A stretch of DNA of 64,000 nucleotides from Zymomonas mobilis subsp. pomaceae ATCC 29192 (GTDB taxonomy: Bacteria; Pseudomonadota; Alphaproteobacteria; Sphingomonadales; Sphingomonadaceae), in assembly GCF_000218875.1 (NCBI RefSeq), contig NC_015709.1, forward strand, positions 1,782,501 through 1,846,500, written 5' to 3'. Under the pieces are notes generated by a model that worked only from the letters and a program-made list of their open reading frames with translations, had not been told where the DNA came from and made no database searches. This document shows, piece after piece, positions 45,675 to 56,141 of this stretch. The first letter of the stretch is position 1. Every line of letters starts with the position of its first letter. Both the position numbers and the translations under genes were made by a program.

Positions 45675-47030
45675 ATGAGGAGGGGATTGCCACTTAACAT
45701 GAGCGACAAAACAGACGGGCCACAGACTCCTCCTTCTGCTGAAAATAAAACAGACAAAAATCCGCCTCGACCTCTTTCAAAAAATGGCAAAATCAAAAGC
45801 TGGATTATCTGCCTTTTTATATTAGGTTTTATCTTTCTTCTTATTACCTACATTACCCATCGGAACAAAGCCTCACAGAAAAGTGGGAATACCGCCTCGC
45901 AACGACATCATAATGGTCGTTCCGGTATGGGACCGCCCGGGTCAGAGGGTGATAATATGCCGGTAACGGTGGGTATTACCCAGAGTAAAACAGCCGATGT
46001 CCCGATTGTCGTCGAAGCGCTTGGTACTGTAACCCCTGTCTTTACTATTACAGTAAAGCCTCAGGTATCAGGGGTTATTCAACATATCCTTTATAAAGAA
46101 GGTCAGCTTGTTCACGAAGGACAACCGCTTGCTGTTATTGATCCTCGTCTTTATGCAGCACAGCTAACCCAAAGTCGGGGCAATCTTATGCGTGATATAG
46201 CGCAGTTGGAAAATGCGCGAATACAACTAGCGCGCGATCGGCAGTTGGGTTCAGATTCTATTGCCAAACAGGATGTCGATACACAGGCCGCTTTGGTCCA
46301 TCAGTTGGAAGGCACTGTCGAGAATGATCGAGGTGCGGTCCGCTATGCCGAGGTTAATTTAGGATATACGACCATTCCATCTCCGGTTACGGGGCGGGTA
46401 GGGCTACGCCCTGTCGATCAAGGGAATTATATCGCCTCAGGCGATACCAATGGGGTCGCTGTTGTCACCTCGCTTGATCCTATAGATGTTGTTTTTACGA
46501 TGGCTCAAGATTTTGTCCCTGCTGTTGAACGACAGATAAAAATGGGTCGTCAACTTACCGGCACCGCTTTTGATCGGACAAAAACAGAAAATCTTGGAGA
46601 GGGCTGGCTATTAACACTCGATAACAAAATCGACACGACCAGCGGCACTATTAAAGGGAAAATACGCTTTCATAATGGTCAGGGAAAACTTTTTCCTAAT
46701 CAGTTTGTTAATATTCGCCTTAATGTTGAAACCCTTCCCCATGTAGTTATTGTTCCTTCTTCCGCTGTTAGGGAGTCTGATGAAGGAAGCTATGTCTGGT
46801 TGGTAGACAATAATAAAAAAGTACATCGCCATTTTGTAACAACGGGTACGTCTTTCAAGGATAATATTGTTATTCTAAGGGGGCTAAAGGAAAATCAAAA
46901 TATTGTTACTGAAGGCGGCGACCGCCTGATTGAAAATTCGGTTGTGCAGACTCCAGCAGATACTTCGCAGAAAATGGGGTTATCTAATCGCAGTAACCAG
47001 AATACAAAACAGTCTCAGGCACAGCATTAA
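45675..47030 (+). CDS. RND efflux periplasmic adaptor (MdtA-like)
   Basis: A 451-residue membrane fusion protein. A cytoplasmic Pro/Lys-rich tail and one N-terminal span (IKSWIICLFILGFIFLLITY) anchor it. The lipoyl halves (TVKPQVSGVIQHILYKEGQLVHEGQPLAVID and the TTIPSPVTGRVGLRPVDQGNYI segment) flank a coiled-coil hairpin. The beta-barrel and membrane-proximal domains follow, ending in a Gln/Ser-rich tail. The start is uncertain: ATG at 45675 or at 45699. It couples the two pumps behind it to the outer-membrane channel. Confidence 0.88.
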   Translation: MRRGLPLNMSDKTDGPQTPPSAENKTDKNPPRPLSKNGKIKSWIICLFILGFIFLLITYITHRNKASQKSGNTASQRHHNGRSGMGPPGSEGDNMPVTVGITQSKTADVPIVVEALGTVTPVFTITVKPQVSGVIQHILYKEGQLVHEGQPLAVIDPRLYAAQLTQSRGNLMRDIAQLENARIQLARDRQLGSDSIAKQDVDTQAALVHQLEGTVENDRGAVRYAEVNLGYTTIPSPVTGRVGLRPVDQGNYIASGDTNGVAVVTSLDPIDVVFTMAQDFVPAVERQIKMGRQLTGTAFDRTKTENLGEGWLLTLDNKIDTTSGTIKGKIRFHNGQGKLFPNQFVNIRLNVETLPHVVIVPSSAVRESDEGSYVWLVDNNKKVHRHFVTTGTSFKDNIVILRGLKENQNIVTEGGDRLIENSVVQTPADTSQKMGLSNRSNQNTKQSQAQH

Positions 47031-47066
47031 AATGATAGGAACCGACAGTAGTAGGGTGCCGAGGGC

Positions 47067-50000
47067 ATGAATCCTTCACGTCTTTTTATTTTGCGTCCGG
47101 TAGCTACTTCGCTGCTTGTCATCGCCATTGTGCTGGCAGGACTTTTGGGATTTCGTTTCATGTCGCTTTCGGCTCTACCGGAAGTGGATTATCCTACCAT
47201 TCAGGTTACGACCCTCTATCCGGGGGCGTCTCCTGATGTAACCAGTGACACGGTTACAGCCCCGCTAGAGCGACAATTTGGTCAGATGTCCGGTTTATCA
47301 CGGATGACGGCAAAAAGTTCAGCCGGAGCCTCGGTTATAACGCTCCAATTCGGTCTAACAGAGGCTTTGGATGTTGCTGAGCAAGAAGTGCAGGCCGCTA
47401 TTAATGCGGCTAATGCTCTTTTACCTGCCGATCTCCCGGCTCCGCCCGTTTATGCCAAGGTTAATCCTGCGGATTCTCCTGTTTTAACTTTAGCGGCAAT
47501 ATCGGATACAATACCGCTAACAGATGTTCAAAATCTTATCCAAACGCGGCTGGCGCAAAAAATTTCACAGGTTTCAGGTGTTGGTCTTGTCGAGTTATCA
47601 GGGGGAGAGCGGCCTGCGATGCGTATTCAGGCTGATACTCAGCTATTGGCAAGTTATGGCATTTCCTTAGCAACTTTAAGAACGGCGATTACCAATGCTA
47701 ATGCTAATTCCGCTAAAGGTAGCTTTGATGGACCTACGCGTTCATGGCAGATCAATGCGAATGATCAACTTTTAACCGTTAGCGATTATGAAAATCTGAT
47801 TATTGCTATGCAGAATAACCGTCCTGTACGGATGCGTGATGTGGCTCAGGTTGTCTCTGGCGCGGAAAATAACCGCCTTGGGGCTTACTACAATGTTACG
47901 CCTGCTATTATTATCAATGTCAGACGGCAACCCGGTGCCAATGTTATCGCAACTGTCGATACCATTAAAAAAAGACTGCCTGAATTAGAGGCGGGCTTAC
48001 CCGCTGGCCTAAAAGTTTCTGTCGTCACAGACCGGACAACCGGCATCCGATCCTCTATCGAGCATGTCGAAGTCGAATTGGTCTTGGCCGTCATCATGGT
48101 CATTTTGGTCATTTTTTTCTTTCTCCATTCTATACGTGCGACCATGATTGCGGCCTTGGCAGTGCCTATCTCTTTGATTGGCAGCTTTGCTGCTATGTAT
48201 ATGATGAATTATAGCCTCAATAACCTTTCTTTGATGGCGCTTACTATTGCCTCCGGTTTTGTGGTTGATGATGCTATTGTGATGATCGAAAATATCGAGC
48301 GTCATATAGAGGCTGGATTACAACCTTTTCAGGCGGCTTTAAAAGGCGCGCAGGAAATAGGCTTCACGATTATTTCTCTGACAATATCGCTTATTGCGGT
48401 TCTTATTCCGCTTTTGTTTATGAGTGATGTTGTCGGAAGATTATTCCGTGAATTCGCTATGACGTTAGCTATCACTATTTTAATTTCGGCTGTAATATCT
48501 CTAACCCTAACGCCTATGCTTTCTGCAAGATGGCTTATTCCTCATCGCCAACAGGGCGGTATTGGGGCGCGCATTAAACAAGGTTTTGATCGGCTCGAAC
48601 ATCATTATGAAAAAGGTCTGACATGGGTATTAGCGCACCAGCTGCTTATTCTTATTCTGACCATTTCGACCTTTGTTGCCACCGTACTTCTTTATATGGC
48701 TATTCCCAAGGGATTATTTCCCTTACAGGCGACAGGACAACTGCGGATACAAACAGATACCAGCGCTGATATTTCTTATGAGCGCATGGCACAATTGCAA
48801 AAATTGGCGGCGCAACAGGTATTAGAAGATCCGGCAGTTTCTAATCTATCCGTGATGACGGGCGTCGATGGTGTTACCAATAGTGCGCTTAATCAGGGCG
48901 TAATGTTGGTTAATCTTAAAACCACGATCACCGATGAACAAGCGGTCATAGCGCGTCTTTATAAAGCTATTGCGCGTGTTGCTGGTATCCGTGCCCATAT
49001 TCAGCCGGTACAGGATTTAACGGTTGATACAGATACAGGGCCAACCCGTTTTAGATTGTCGGTTGAGGGGGCTGAAACTAATGCGGTGCATAAAGCCGCC
49101 CGCCAGATTGCCGATAGTTTAGCCAAAAGTAAAAAATTGAATGATGTCTATACCGATGCGGATGCTAAAGGAGAGGCCGTTTTCGTCGATATTGATCGCG
49201 ATAGTGCCAGCCGCGTCTCTGTTACGGTTGCTGATATTGACGACACGCTTTATTCGGCTTTTGGGCAACGTATTGTCTCGACAATTTTTACAGAAACTAA
49301 TCAATATCGGGTTATTTTGGAAGCCAGACCCAATCTTTTAAGTAGCATAAATGCCTTAGGTCATCTCAACTTACCGGGAAGTAGTACACTTCCGACCCCA
49401 TTAGATGCGTTTTCTACCTTAAGAGAGGGCGCGGCGCCCCTGCAAATTATTCATGTAGCCCAGTTTCCTGCAGCCATGGTAGGATTTGATCTTGCCTCTA
49501 ATACAGCTTTAGGTGACGGGGTCGCTACAGTTCGGGCTCAAATTGCAGCCCTTCATTTGCCCGCCGGTATTACGACAACGATGCTAGGCGCAGCCAGTGC
49601 CTATGAAAAAGCATTAGGCAATCAAATGCTTTTGATTTTGGCGGCCCTCGTCTGTGTCTATATTGTCTTAGGGGTATTATACGAAAGTTATATTCACCCT
49701 CTAACCATTCTTTCGACGCTACCCTCTGCCAGTGTCGGGGCTATTCTGGCTTTATGGTTAACAGGTCATGATCTCGATATCATCGGTATTATTGGTATTA
49801 TTCTTTTAATTGGTATCGTTAAGAAAAATGCCATTATGATGATTGACTTTGCCATTGCCGCCGAGCGTGAAGAAGGCAAATCGCCGGAAGAGGCTATTTT
49901 TAGCGCCGCAATCTTACGCTTTCGCCCTATCCTGATGACAACCTTAGCGGCGTTATTTGCAGCGGTTCCCTTGATGGTGGGTCATGGTAGCGGTGCAGAA

Positions 50001-50153
50001 CTGCGATTACCCTTAGGTCTTGCTATTTTTGGTGGCCTATTGGCTTCCCAGCTTTTGACCATTTTTACAACCCCTGTTGTCTATTTGGTTTTTGACCGCT
50101 TAGGGCAAAAAGTTTCGGCCTTGCGTAAAAAGAAAGGGACAGCAACCGCGTGA
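47067..50153 (+). CDS. RND multidrug efflux pump (MdtB-like)
   Basis: A 1028-residue inner-membrane proton/drug antiporter of the HAE1 RND family. It has 12 spans in two repeats, each followed by a large periplasmic loop. The conserved helix-4 motif (GFVVDDAIVMIENIERHIE) contains the Asp-Asp pair for proton relay. The second repeat has GIIGIILLIGIVKKNAIMMIDFA. It resembles MdtB and is followed by its paralogue with a four-base overlap, as in mdtABC, whose pumps work as a B2C heterotrimer. Confidence 0.92.
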   Translation: MNPSRLFILRPVATSLLVIAIVLAGLLGFRFMSLSALPEVDYPTIQVTTLYPGASPDVTSDTVTAPLERQFGQMSGLSRMTAKSSAGASVITLQFGLTEALDVAEQEVQAAINAANALLPADLPAPPVYAKVNPADSPVLTLAAISDTIPLTDVQNLIQTRLAQKISQVSGVGLVELSGGERPAMRIQADTQLLASYGISLATLRTAITNANANSAKGSFDGPTRSWQINANDQLLTVSDYENLIIAMQNNRPVRMRDVAQVVSGAENNRLGAYYNVTPAIIINVRRQPGANVIATVDTIKKRLPELEAGLPAGLKVSVVTDRTTGIRSSIEHVEVELVLAVIMVILVIFFFLHSIRATMIAALAVPISLIGSFAAMYMMNYSLNNLSLMALTIASGFVVDDAIVMIENIERHIEAGLQPFQAALKGAQEIGFTIISLTISLIAVLIPLLFMSDVVGRLFREFAMTLAITILISAVISLTLTPMLSARWLIPHRQQGGIGARIKQGFDRLEHHYEKGLTWVLAHQLLILILTISTFVATVLLYMAIPKGLFPLQATGQLRIQTDTSADISYERMAQLQKLAAQQVLEDPAVSNLSVMTGVDGVTNSALNQGVMLVNLKTTITDEQAVIARLYKAIARVAGIRAHIQPVQDLTVDTDTGPTRFRLSVEGAETNAVHKAARQIADSLAKSKKLNDVYTDADAKGEAVFVDIDRDSASRVSVTVADIDDTLYSAFGQRIVSTIFTETNQYRVILEARPNLLSSINALGHLNLPGSSTLPTPLDAFSTLREGAAPLQIIHVAQFPAAMVGFDLASNTALGDGVATVRAQIAALHLPAGITTTMLGAASAYEKALGNQMLLILAALVCVYIVLGVLYESYIHPLTILSTLPSASVGAILALWLTGHDLDIIGIIGIILLIGIVKKNAIMMIDFAIAAEREEGKSPEEAIFSAAILRFRPILMTTLAALFAAVPLMVGHGSGAELRLPLGLAIFGGLLASQLLTIFTTPVVYLVFDRLGQKVSALRKKKGTATA

Positions 50154-53100
50154 ATCTGTCCCTGCCTTTTATTACCCGTCCAATTGGAACGACCCTTTTA
50201 ACTATCGGGATAGCGCTTGCCGGTATCATTGCTTATTTTCGGTTGCCTGTTGCCCCGCTTCCGCAAATAGATTTTCCGGTTATTGTCGTGCAGGCCAGTA
50301 TGGCAGGGGCCAGCCCTGACACTATGGCTAATAGTATTGCACAACCTTTAGAACGAAGGTTGGGTATTATTGCCGACGTTACCGAAATGACATCCACAAG
50401 TTCGGTTGGACAAACCCAGATTGCACTTGAATTCGGGTTAGATCGGGACATAAATGGTGCTGCGCGCGAAGTTCAGGCCGCTATCAGTGCGGCGCGGGCT
50501 GATTTACCGGCAACCTTACAAAGCAATCCTACCTATTTAAAAGTCAATCCATCTATGATGCCGGTCATGGTGCTGGCACTTACTTCTGATACCAAGACAC
50601 CCGGACAAATTTATGAGGCCGTTTCTAATATCGTTTCACAACGGCTATCACAGGTTTCAGGAGTAGGCGAAGTTGAACTTGGCGGCGGTTCCTTACCCGG
50701 CATTCGTATTGATGTCTCGCCTTATGCCTTAAGCCGTTATGGTCTTAGCCTTGAAGATGTGCGGGCTTCTATTGAAAGTGCTAATGCTAATCGACCAAAG
50801 GGCGCTTTGGAAAGCAAGGATGGCCGTCATTTCCAAATTTATACGAACCAATTAGGCCGTGATGCAAAACTTTATGGCGAATTGATCGTCTCATGGCGTA
50901 ATGGGACAACACCTATTCGCTTACGCGATATTGCCAGCGTTACTGACGGTGTCGCCGACACCCGCAATCTTGGTTTATTTAATGGTCATCCCGCTGTTGT
51001 GGTACTTATTACCCAGCAACCGGGCGCTAATCTTATTAATTTAGTCGATTCTCTTCGGTCAGAATTGCCTGGCTTAGAGAAAATGCTTCCGCCTGATGTC
51101 CATGTTACCGTAGCAAATGATCGTACCAGCTCTATTCGGTCAACCTTGAATGAAGTCCGTTGGACGTTAGTGATCTCTTTAATTTTGGTGATCGCCGTCG
51201 TCGGGGTTTTTCTTAGAAATCTCAGTGCTGTCATTATTCCGGCCGTTGCAGCTTCCGTTTCGTTGCTGGGTACTTTCAGCGTTATGTATTTTGCCGGTTT
51301 TTCCCTCAATAATCTTTCCATGATGGCGATTATTGTTGCCACTGGTTTTGTTATTGATGATGCCATTGTGGTTTTAGAAAATATTGCGCGTCACCTTGAA
51401 AACGGCATGAGCCGCATGGATGCCGCACTGTTGGGATCCAAAGAAGTCGGTTTTACGGTTTTATCTATCAGCATTTCTCTTGTCGCTGTTTTTATTCCGT
51501 TACTGTTTTTAGGCGGCATTGGTGGTCGCCTGTTCCGTGAATTTGCCGTCAGTCTGTCTGCCGCTGTTTTGATCTCTATGGTGATTTCCCTGACGACAAC
51601 ACCCATGATGTGTGCATGGATGTTGCATTATAATCAGGATAAGAAAAAGCAGGGGCGTTTGGCGGCCTTCTTTGAAAAAAGCTTTGACGCTGTTGAAAAA
51701 GCCTACGCTATAGCGCTTGATTGGGCGCTATCTATGAAGCCGCTAATGGCGGTTCTTTTTGTACTTGTTCTTATTTTGACCGTCTATCTTTATATTGTCG
51801 TCCCTAAAAGCTTTTTCCCCCAGCAAGATTCACCTATCCTTATGGCGGGTGTTCGGGCTGATAAATCAGCCTCGTTTCAGACGATGGAAAAGAAACTGAC
51901 GCAGACAGTTAATATCCTTCGTCAGGAAAAAGAGGTGTTAACCGTTATCGGTTTTACAGGGGGAAAAAGATCGGGCGGCGCTTTTTTGATGGTTAACCTT
52001 AGACCTTGGGGCGAACGTAAAGAGAAGGCGACTACGGTTATTAATCGCCTGCGTCCGAAATTAGCCCGTTTAACTGGAATTTCTGTCTTTCTGTCCCCTC
52101 TTCAGGATTTACGTATGGGGGCACGTTCCTCGGATGCAACCTATCAATACACGCTTATTTCAGATGACAGTAAGGCTTTACAGGAATGGGTACCTAAATT
52201 GACTCAGGCCTTACAGGATTCTTCTATCATAACAGATGTTGATAATGATTTATCCTTGAATGGAATTGAATCATGGGTGGATATTGATCGTGATACTGCC
52301 AGCCGTCTGGGTATCAGTGCACGCAATGTTGATAATGCTCTTTACGATAGCTTTGGTCAGCGCCAAATCGCGACTATCTATGAAGATATTAACCAATATC
52401 CGGTGGTATTTGAATGGGCACCCAAAGATCAGCAGGGGCCGCAAGCTTTACAAAATGTCTATATCCCAACCAACAGTGCTAACGATTCTGCATCCAGTGT
52501 TAATACAACAGCGGTATCGGGGACAGGCACCAATACCGCTGGAGCCACCTCTCTCGCTAATGATTCTTCTTCTCTCTCGGTTAATTCTACCGGTAGCGGC
52601 AATAACGGTAATCCGAATTCCGCTAATCCTGCCTTACGTGATCCTTCCACAGGAAGCGCGCTCAATACGTCTGCCAGCACAATGGCACCTTTGCCTGCGA
52701 TAGCAAAATTCACTTATCACGCGACGGATTTATCTATTCAGCATGATAATGGAGAAGCGGCAGCTACGATTTCCTTCAATCTTAAGACAGGACACAATCT
52801 TACCGAAGCCCAAGCTGAAATTAAAAACAGAATTGCACAGCTGATGCTGCCGCCTAATGTTCGAGGTAGTTTTGCAGGGACAGCTAAGTTAAGCGGAGAT
52901 CAGAACAGTGGACAAATATTGTTATTGATCGCCGCCTTGGTAACCATCTACATTGTTCTGGGTGTTCTGTATGAAAATCTTGTTCATCCCCTCACTGTGA
53001 TTTCGACCTTACCTGCGGCAGGTGTCGGGGCTGTTTTAGCTTTGCTGCTTATTCACATGGAATTTTCTGTCATTGCCTTAATCGGTGTCTTTTTATTAAT

Positions 53101-53452
53101 GGGTATCGTTAAGAAAAACGCTATCTTAGTAATTGATGTCGCCCTCAATTTACAACGTGAACAGGGGCTTTCGGCAGAAGAAGCTATGCGAGAATCCTGT
53201 ATTTTACGCTTCCGCCCTATTATTATGACCACTTTGGCGGCGGCGTTAGGTGTTTTACCCTTGGCTATTGGTTTTGGGGAAGGTTCTGAATTCCGTCAAC
53301 CGCTAGGTGTGACTATTATCGGAGGGTTGGTTGTTAGTCAGCTTCTAACCCTTTTTACTACGCCTGTTATTTATATTTATTTCGACCATTTATCCCGTTG
53401 GCGTCCATGGCGACGTAAATCCAAGCCTGCCAATCAGCTGGAGAGAGCATGA
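50150..53452 (+). CDS. RND multidrug efflux pump (MdtC-like) with low-complexity insert
   Basis: A 1100-residue paralogue of the preceding pump, with the same 12-span plan and proton-relay motif (GFVIDDAIVVLENIARHLE). It is about 70 residues longer because of a Ser/Asn/Thr/Gly-rich insert at residues 772-845. The insert lies between NVYIPTN and APLPAIAKF, a loop of the periplasmic porter/docking region; MdtC of Escherichia coli has only a short turn there. The start overlaps the first pump's stop (GTGAATC context, four bases). It probably forms a heterotrimer with it. Confidence 0.92.
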   Translation: MNLSLPFITRPIGTTLLTIGIALAGIIAYFRLPVAPLPQIDFPVIVVQASMAGASPDTMANSIAQPLERRLGIIADVTEMTSTSSVGQTQIALEFGLDRDINGAAREVQAAISAARADLPATLQSNPTYLKVNPSMMPVMVLALTSDTKTPGQIYEAVSNIVSQRLSQVSGVGEVELGGGSLPGIRIDVSPYALSRYGLSLEDVRASIESANANRPKGALESKDGRHFQIYTNQLGRDAKLYGELIVSWRNGTTPIRLRDIASVTDGVADTRNLGLFNGHPAVVVLITQQPGANLINLVDSLRSELPGLEKMLPPDVHVTVANDRTSSIRSTLNEVRWTLVISLILVIAVVGVFLRNLSAVIIPAVAASVSLLGTFSVMYFAGFSLNNLSMMAIIVATGFVIDDAIVVLENIARHLENGMSRMDAALLGSKEVGFTVLSISISLVAVFIPLLFLGGIGGRLFREFAVSLSAAVLISMVISLTTTPMMCAWMLHYNQDKKKQGRLAAFFEKSFDAVEKAYAIALDWALSMKPLMAVLFVLVLILTVYLYIVVPKSFFPQQDSPILMAGVRADKSASFQTMEKKLTQTVNILRQEKEVLTVIGFTGGKRSGGAFLMVNLRPWGERKEKATTVINRLRPKLARLTGISVFLSPLQDLRMGARSSDATYQYTLISDDSKALQEWVPKLTQALQDSSIITDVDNDLSLNGIESWVDIDRDTASRLGISARNVDNALYDSFGQRQIATIYEDINQYPVVFEWAPKDQQGPQALQNVYIPTNSANDSASSVNTTAVSGTGTNTAGATSLANDSSSLSVNSTGSGNNGNPNSANPALRDPSTGSALNTSASTMAPLPAIAKFTYHATDLSIQHDNGEAAATISFNLKTGHNLTEAQAEIKNRIAQLMLPPNVRGSFAGTAKLSGDQNSGQILLLIAALVTIYIVLGVLYENLVHPLTVISTLPAAGVGAVLALLLIHMEFSVIALIGVFLLMGIVKKNAILVIDVALNLQREQGLSAEEAMRESCILRFRPIIMTTLAAALGVLPLAIGFGEGSEFRQPLGVTIIGGLVVSQLLTLFTTPVIYIYFDHLSRWRPWRRKSKPANQLERA

Positions 53453-55146
53453 AAGCCTTTTTCCTATTACCGCCGCTTGCTCTTGTTCTAGCCGGCTGTG
53501 AAATGGGACCGAATTACGTTCGTCCTTCTGCCCCGACACCTCATCAATATGGAGGCGTCGATAACAAAGGCGTTACAAAATCTCCCGGAACCGCTGCCTT
53601 AAGGGAAAGTCAAAAAGACACGGCCTCAAATCAGGCCTCTTTGAAGACAGACAAAAATAAACCGGACGATAAAAATACCGAGAAGCCCGCTTTGCCCGAT
53701 ATGACAACCTCGGATGGTCAAAAGATAAGTTGGCAGGAAAGTCAGCCTATGGATCATGAGATTAGAGATCAATGGTGGCTGCTCTTTAATGATCCCGATC
53801 TTAACAGGTTAATAGCAAGATCAGATACAGCTAGTCAAACGGTGGCTCAGGCTGAGGCAACATGGCGCAATGCCTTAGCGGTTATGGGACAAAATCGATC
53901 TGCCATGTGGCCAACAATTAGTCTCGCCGCATCTAATCAACACACAGTAACAGGGGGGGGCAGTCAGGTAGTCAACACGGCAGGGGGCGGTTCCTCGACC
54001 GTGAGCACTGGAAACGTCAGCGACAACTATCGCGCTGGTTTGTCCATGAGCTGGACACCTGACTTTTTTGGTAGTGTCCGACGGCAGGTTGAGAATTCAC
54101 GGGCTACAGCGGAAGCGAATTTAGCGGATATTGAAACCGCACGCTTAGCACTGCACGCTGGCGTGACCAGCAGTTATCTTCAACTACGCGAAGCTGATGC
54201 CGAAATTCAAATTATGCAACAGACGATAGCCGCCTATAGCCATGCTTTAGAGGTTGCCAAAAATCGTTTCAATGCCGGTATCGCGCCCGAAAGTGACGTC
54301 TTTCAAGCCGAGACACAGTTATCTAATACGCGATCACAGATAGAAACCCTAAGGCAAAACCGCCGCACCTATGAAGATGCTATTTCAGTTTATGTCGGTG
54401 TACCTGCTGGTGATTTTCACATTGAACCCCGTGAAAACTGGCAAGCGGTGGTCCCTGAAATTCCACTCGGTTTACCTTCAACCCTATTACAACGTCGTCC
54501 AGATGTTGCCTCAGCTGAACGTAAGATAGAAGCCGCTTCGGCTATGATTGGCGTTAGAAAAGCAGCCTTCTATCCCAGTTTTAGTATGTCCCCTTATGCC
54601 GGTGACACCGCTAAAAACATAACCAATCTGTTAGCGCAGTCTTCCAGTATCTGGTCAGTAGGCGCGTCTATGGCCTTCACGGTGCTTGATTGGGGGTCTC
54701 ATTTATCTCAGCTTCATCAAGCGCGGGCGCAATATGCCGAGGCTGTCGCGAATTATAGGCAGGTTGTTTTAACCGCCTATCAAAATGTTGAAGATCAGAT
54801 AGCCTCTACTCAGGTCTATGATCGTCAACAGTCTCAATTGCTGGCGGCTTCGGTGAATGCTGATCGTAGTGAACAGGCGGTCTTAAAAAGATATCAAGTG
54901 GGGCTAGTCGCTTATACGGATGTTGTGACTTTGGAAACGACGGCTCTAACCGCTAGAAGGAGCCTGATCCAAACCCAGTTATTACGTCAGACTTCAGCTG
55001 TTTCTCTTATCCAAGCCTTAGGGGGGGGCTGGACAGGGCTACCGCCGCGGATGCCTTCTAATCACACTGTTTTCAAAGCAGCCGCCAAACAACGGCGCGC
55101 TGAAGAAAAAGCTGAAAAAGCCATAGCGGCATCCCATCCTCGCTAG
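53449..55146 (+). CDS. Outer-membrane efflux lipoprotein (NodT/OprM family)
   Basis: A 565-residue TolC-like channel. The lipobox LAGC places the lipidated cysteine at residue 17. A low-complexity Lys/Asp/Thr-rich insert (about 38-100) follows the lipoprotein start. The family core then begins QWWLLFNDPDLNRLIARS. Two outer-membrane-efflux repeats contain long helical stretches (LHAGVTSSYLQLREADAEI, ARAQYAEAVANYRQVVLTAYQNVEDQ). It overlaps the second pump by four bases and completes a tripartite system. Confidence 0.9.
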   Translation: MKAFFLLPPLALVLAGCEMGPNYVRPSAPTPHQYGGVDNKGVTKSPGTAALRESQKDTASNQASLKTDKNKPDDKNTEKPALPDMTTSDGQKISWQESQPMDHEIRDQWWLLFNDPDLNRLIARSDTASQTVAQAEATWRNALAVMGQNRSAMWPTISLAASNQHTVTGGGSQVVNTAGGGSSTVSTGNVSDNYRAGLSMSWTPDFFGSVRRQVENSRATAEANLADIETARLALHAGVTSSYLQLREADAEIQIMQQTIAAYSHALEVAKNRFNAGIAPESDVFQAETQLSNTRSQIETLRQNRRTYEDAISVYVGVPAGDFHIEPRENWQAVVPEIPLGLPSTLLQRRPDVASAERKIEAASAMIGVRKAAFYPSFSMSPYAGDTAKNITNLLAQSSSIWSVGASMAFTVLDWGSHLSQLHQARAQYAEAVANYRQVVLTAYQNVEDQIASTQVYDRQQSQLLAASVNADRSEQAVLKRYQVGLVAYTDVVTLETTALTARRSLIQTQLLRQTSAVSLIQALGGGWTGLPPRMPSNHTVFKAAAKQRRAEEKAEKAIAASHPR

Positions 55147-55211
55147 AGACTTTCTCTGAAAATCTCTTTTATTGGCGATTAATTGTTGTGTATGTTTTTT
55201 TCCTATTCCGT

Positions 55212-56141
55212 TTATTCCGAAGCTTCTAAAGTCTTCTGAATTTGATGGGCTATGGGGGGAAGAGGGGCTTTTACTAAACTGCGCCCACTGCGCCATGTCA
55301 GATAACCTGATAAAAGGATAATCCCGATACCTAAAAAAGCAATATTATCGATCGGCTGATGAAAAATGACATAACTAAAAATGACGGTCCAAATCATCTG
55401 ACTGTATTGAGGAAGCGCAATAGTATTCGCTTCTGCATATTCAGCAGCAATCATCATTAAAAGCTGGCCAGCCGCGGCTAAAAATCCATAGATGCTAAGA
55501 TATACCCACTGGATAGGAGTAGGGATTGTCCAGTGAGGCAACATCAAAATACCATCAATAATAATTGGGCCGATAACCCCAGCCCCATAGAGGGATAAAC
55601 GCGAAGGCTTTGTAACAAGCCCCCCTTTTTTCTTATCGGTAGCCCGAAATACAGCCCAAGAGGTTCCGGTGCAAAAAGCACCACCAATAGCGGCCAAGTG
55701 ACCAATACCAAAAGGTCTGCTTTCTGGTCGCAACACAACTAATGTGCCTATAAAACCAATAATTAACGCGATCCATTTTGATAGCGATACTTTCTCGTTT
55801 AGAAAGACTAAGGCAATGATATTCACAAAAAGCGGCAATAAAAATAACAGGGCCATAGCTTCTGGCATTGAAAGCTTTGTGAAGGCTACCACACAAAGAA
55901 AAGTGCACAAAGCCACAGAGACTGCCCGCACTAACCAGATGAAGAAATGAGAAAAACCGAAAACATTGATATAGCTTTCATGCGGTTTTCGTACAAAAGG
56001 TATTGCGACAGTTCCCATAAGACCGGCCATAAAGGCCGCTTCGAAAGGATCAACTTGACCTTCTAATAACTTTGATCCCGCATCACTGATAGTGAATAAT
56101 AAATAAGACCACAGAGCTAGAATAATGCCTTTTTTTTCCAT
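55212..56141 (-). CDS. EamA/DMT-family transporter
   Basis: A 309-residue inner-membrane protein with ten spans in two EamA repeats. The first repeat has LWSYLLFTISDAGSKLL, AFTKLSMPEAMALLFLLPLFVNI and SLSKWIALIIGFIGTLVVLRP. The second has LPQYSQMIWTVIFSYVIFHQPID and ends in GIILLSGYLTWRSGR. Members export amino acids or metabolites, but the substrate cannot be deduced. It is convergent with the efflux operon and transcribed from the AT-rich gap at its right. Confidence 0.87.
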   Translation of the reverse strand: MEKKGIILALWSYLLFTISDAGSKLLEGQVDPFEAAFMAGLMGTVAIPFVRKPHESYINVFGFSHFFIWLVRAVSVALCTFLCVVAFTKLSMPEAMALLFLLPLFVNIIALVFLNEKVSLSKWIALIIGFIGTLVVLRPESRPFGIGHLAAIGGAFCTGTSWAVFRATDKKKGGLVTKPSRLSLYGAGVIGPIIIDGILMLPHWTIPTPIQWVYLSIYGFLAAAGQLLMMIAAEYAEANTIALPQYSQMIWTVIFSYVIFHQPIDNIAFLGIGIILLSGYLTWRSGRSLVKAPLPPIAHQIQKTLEASE

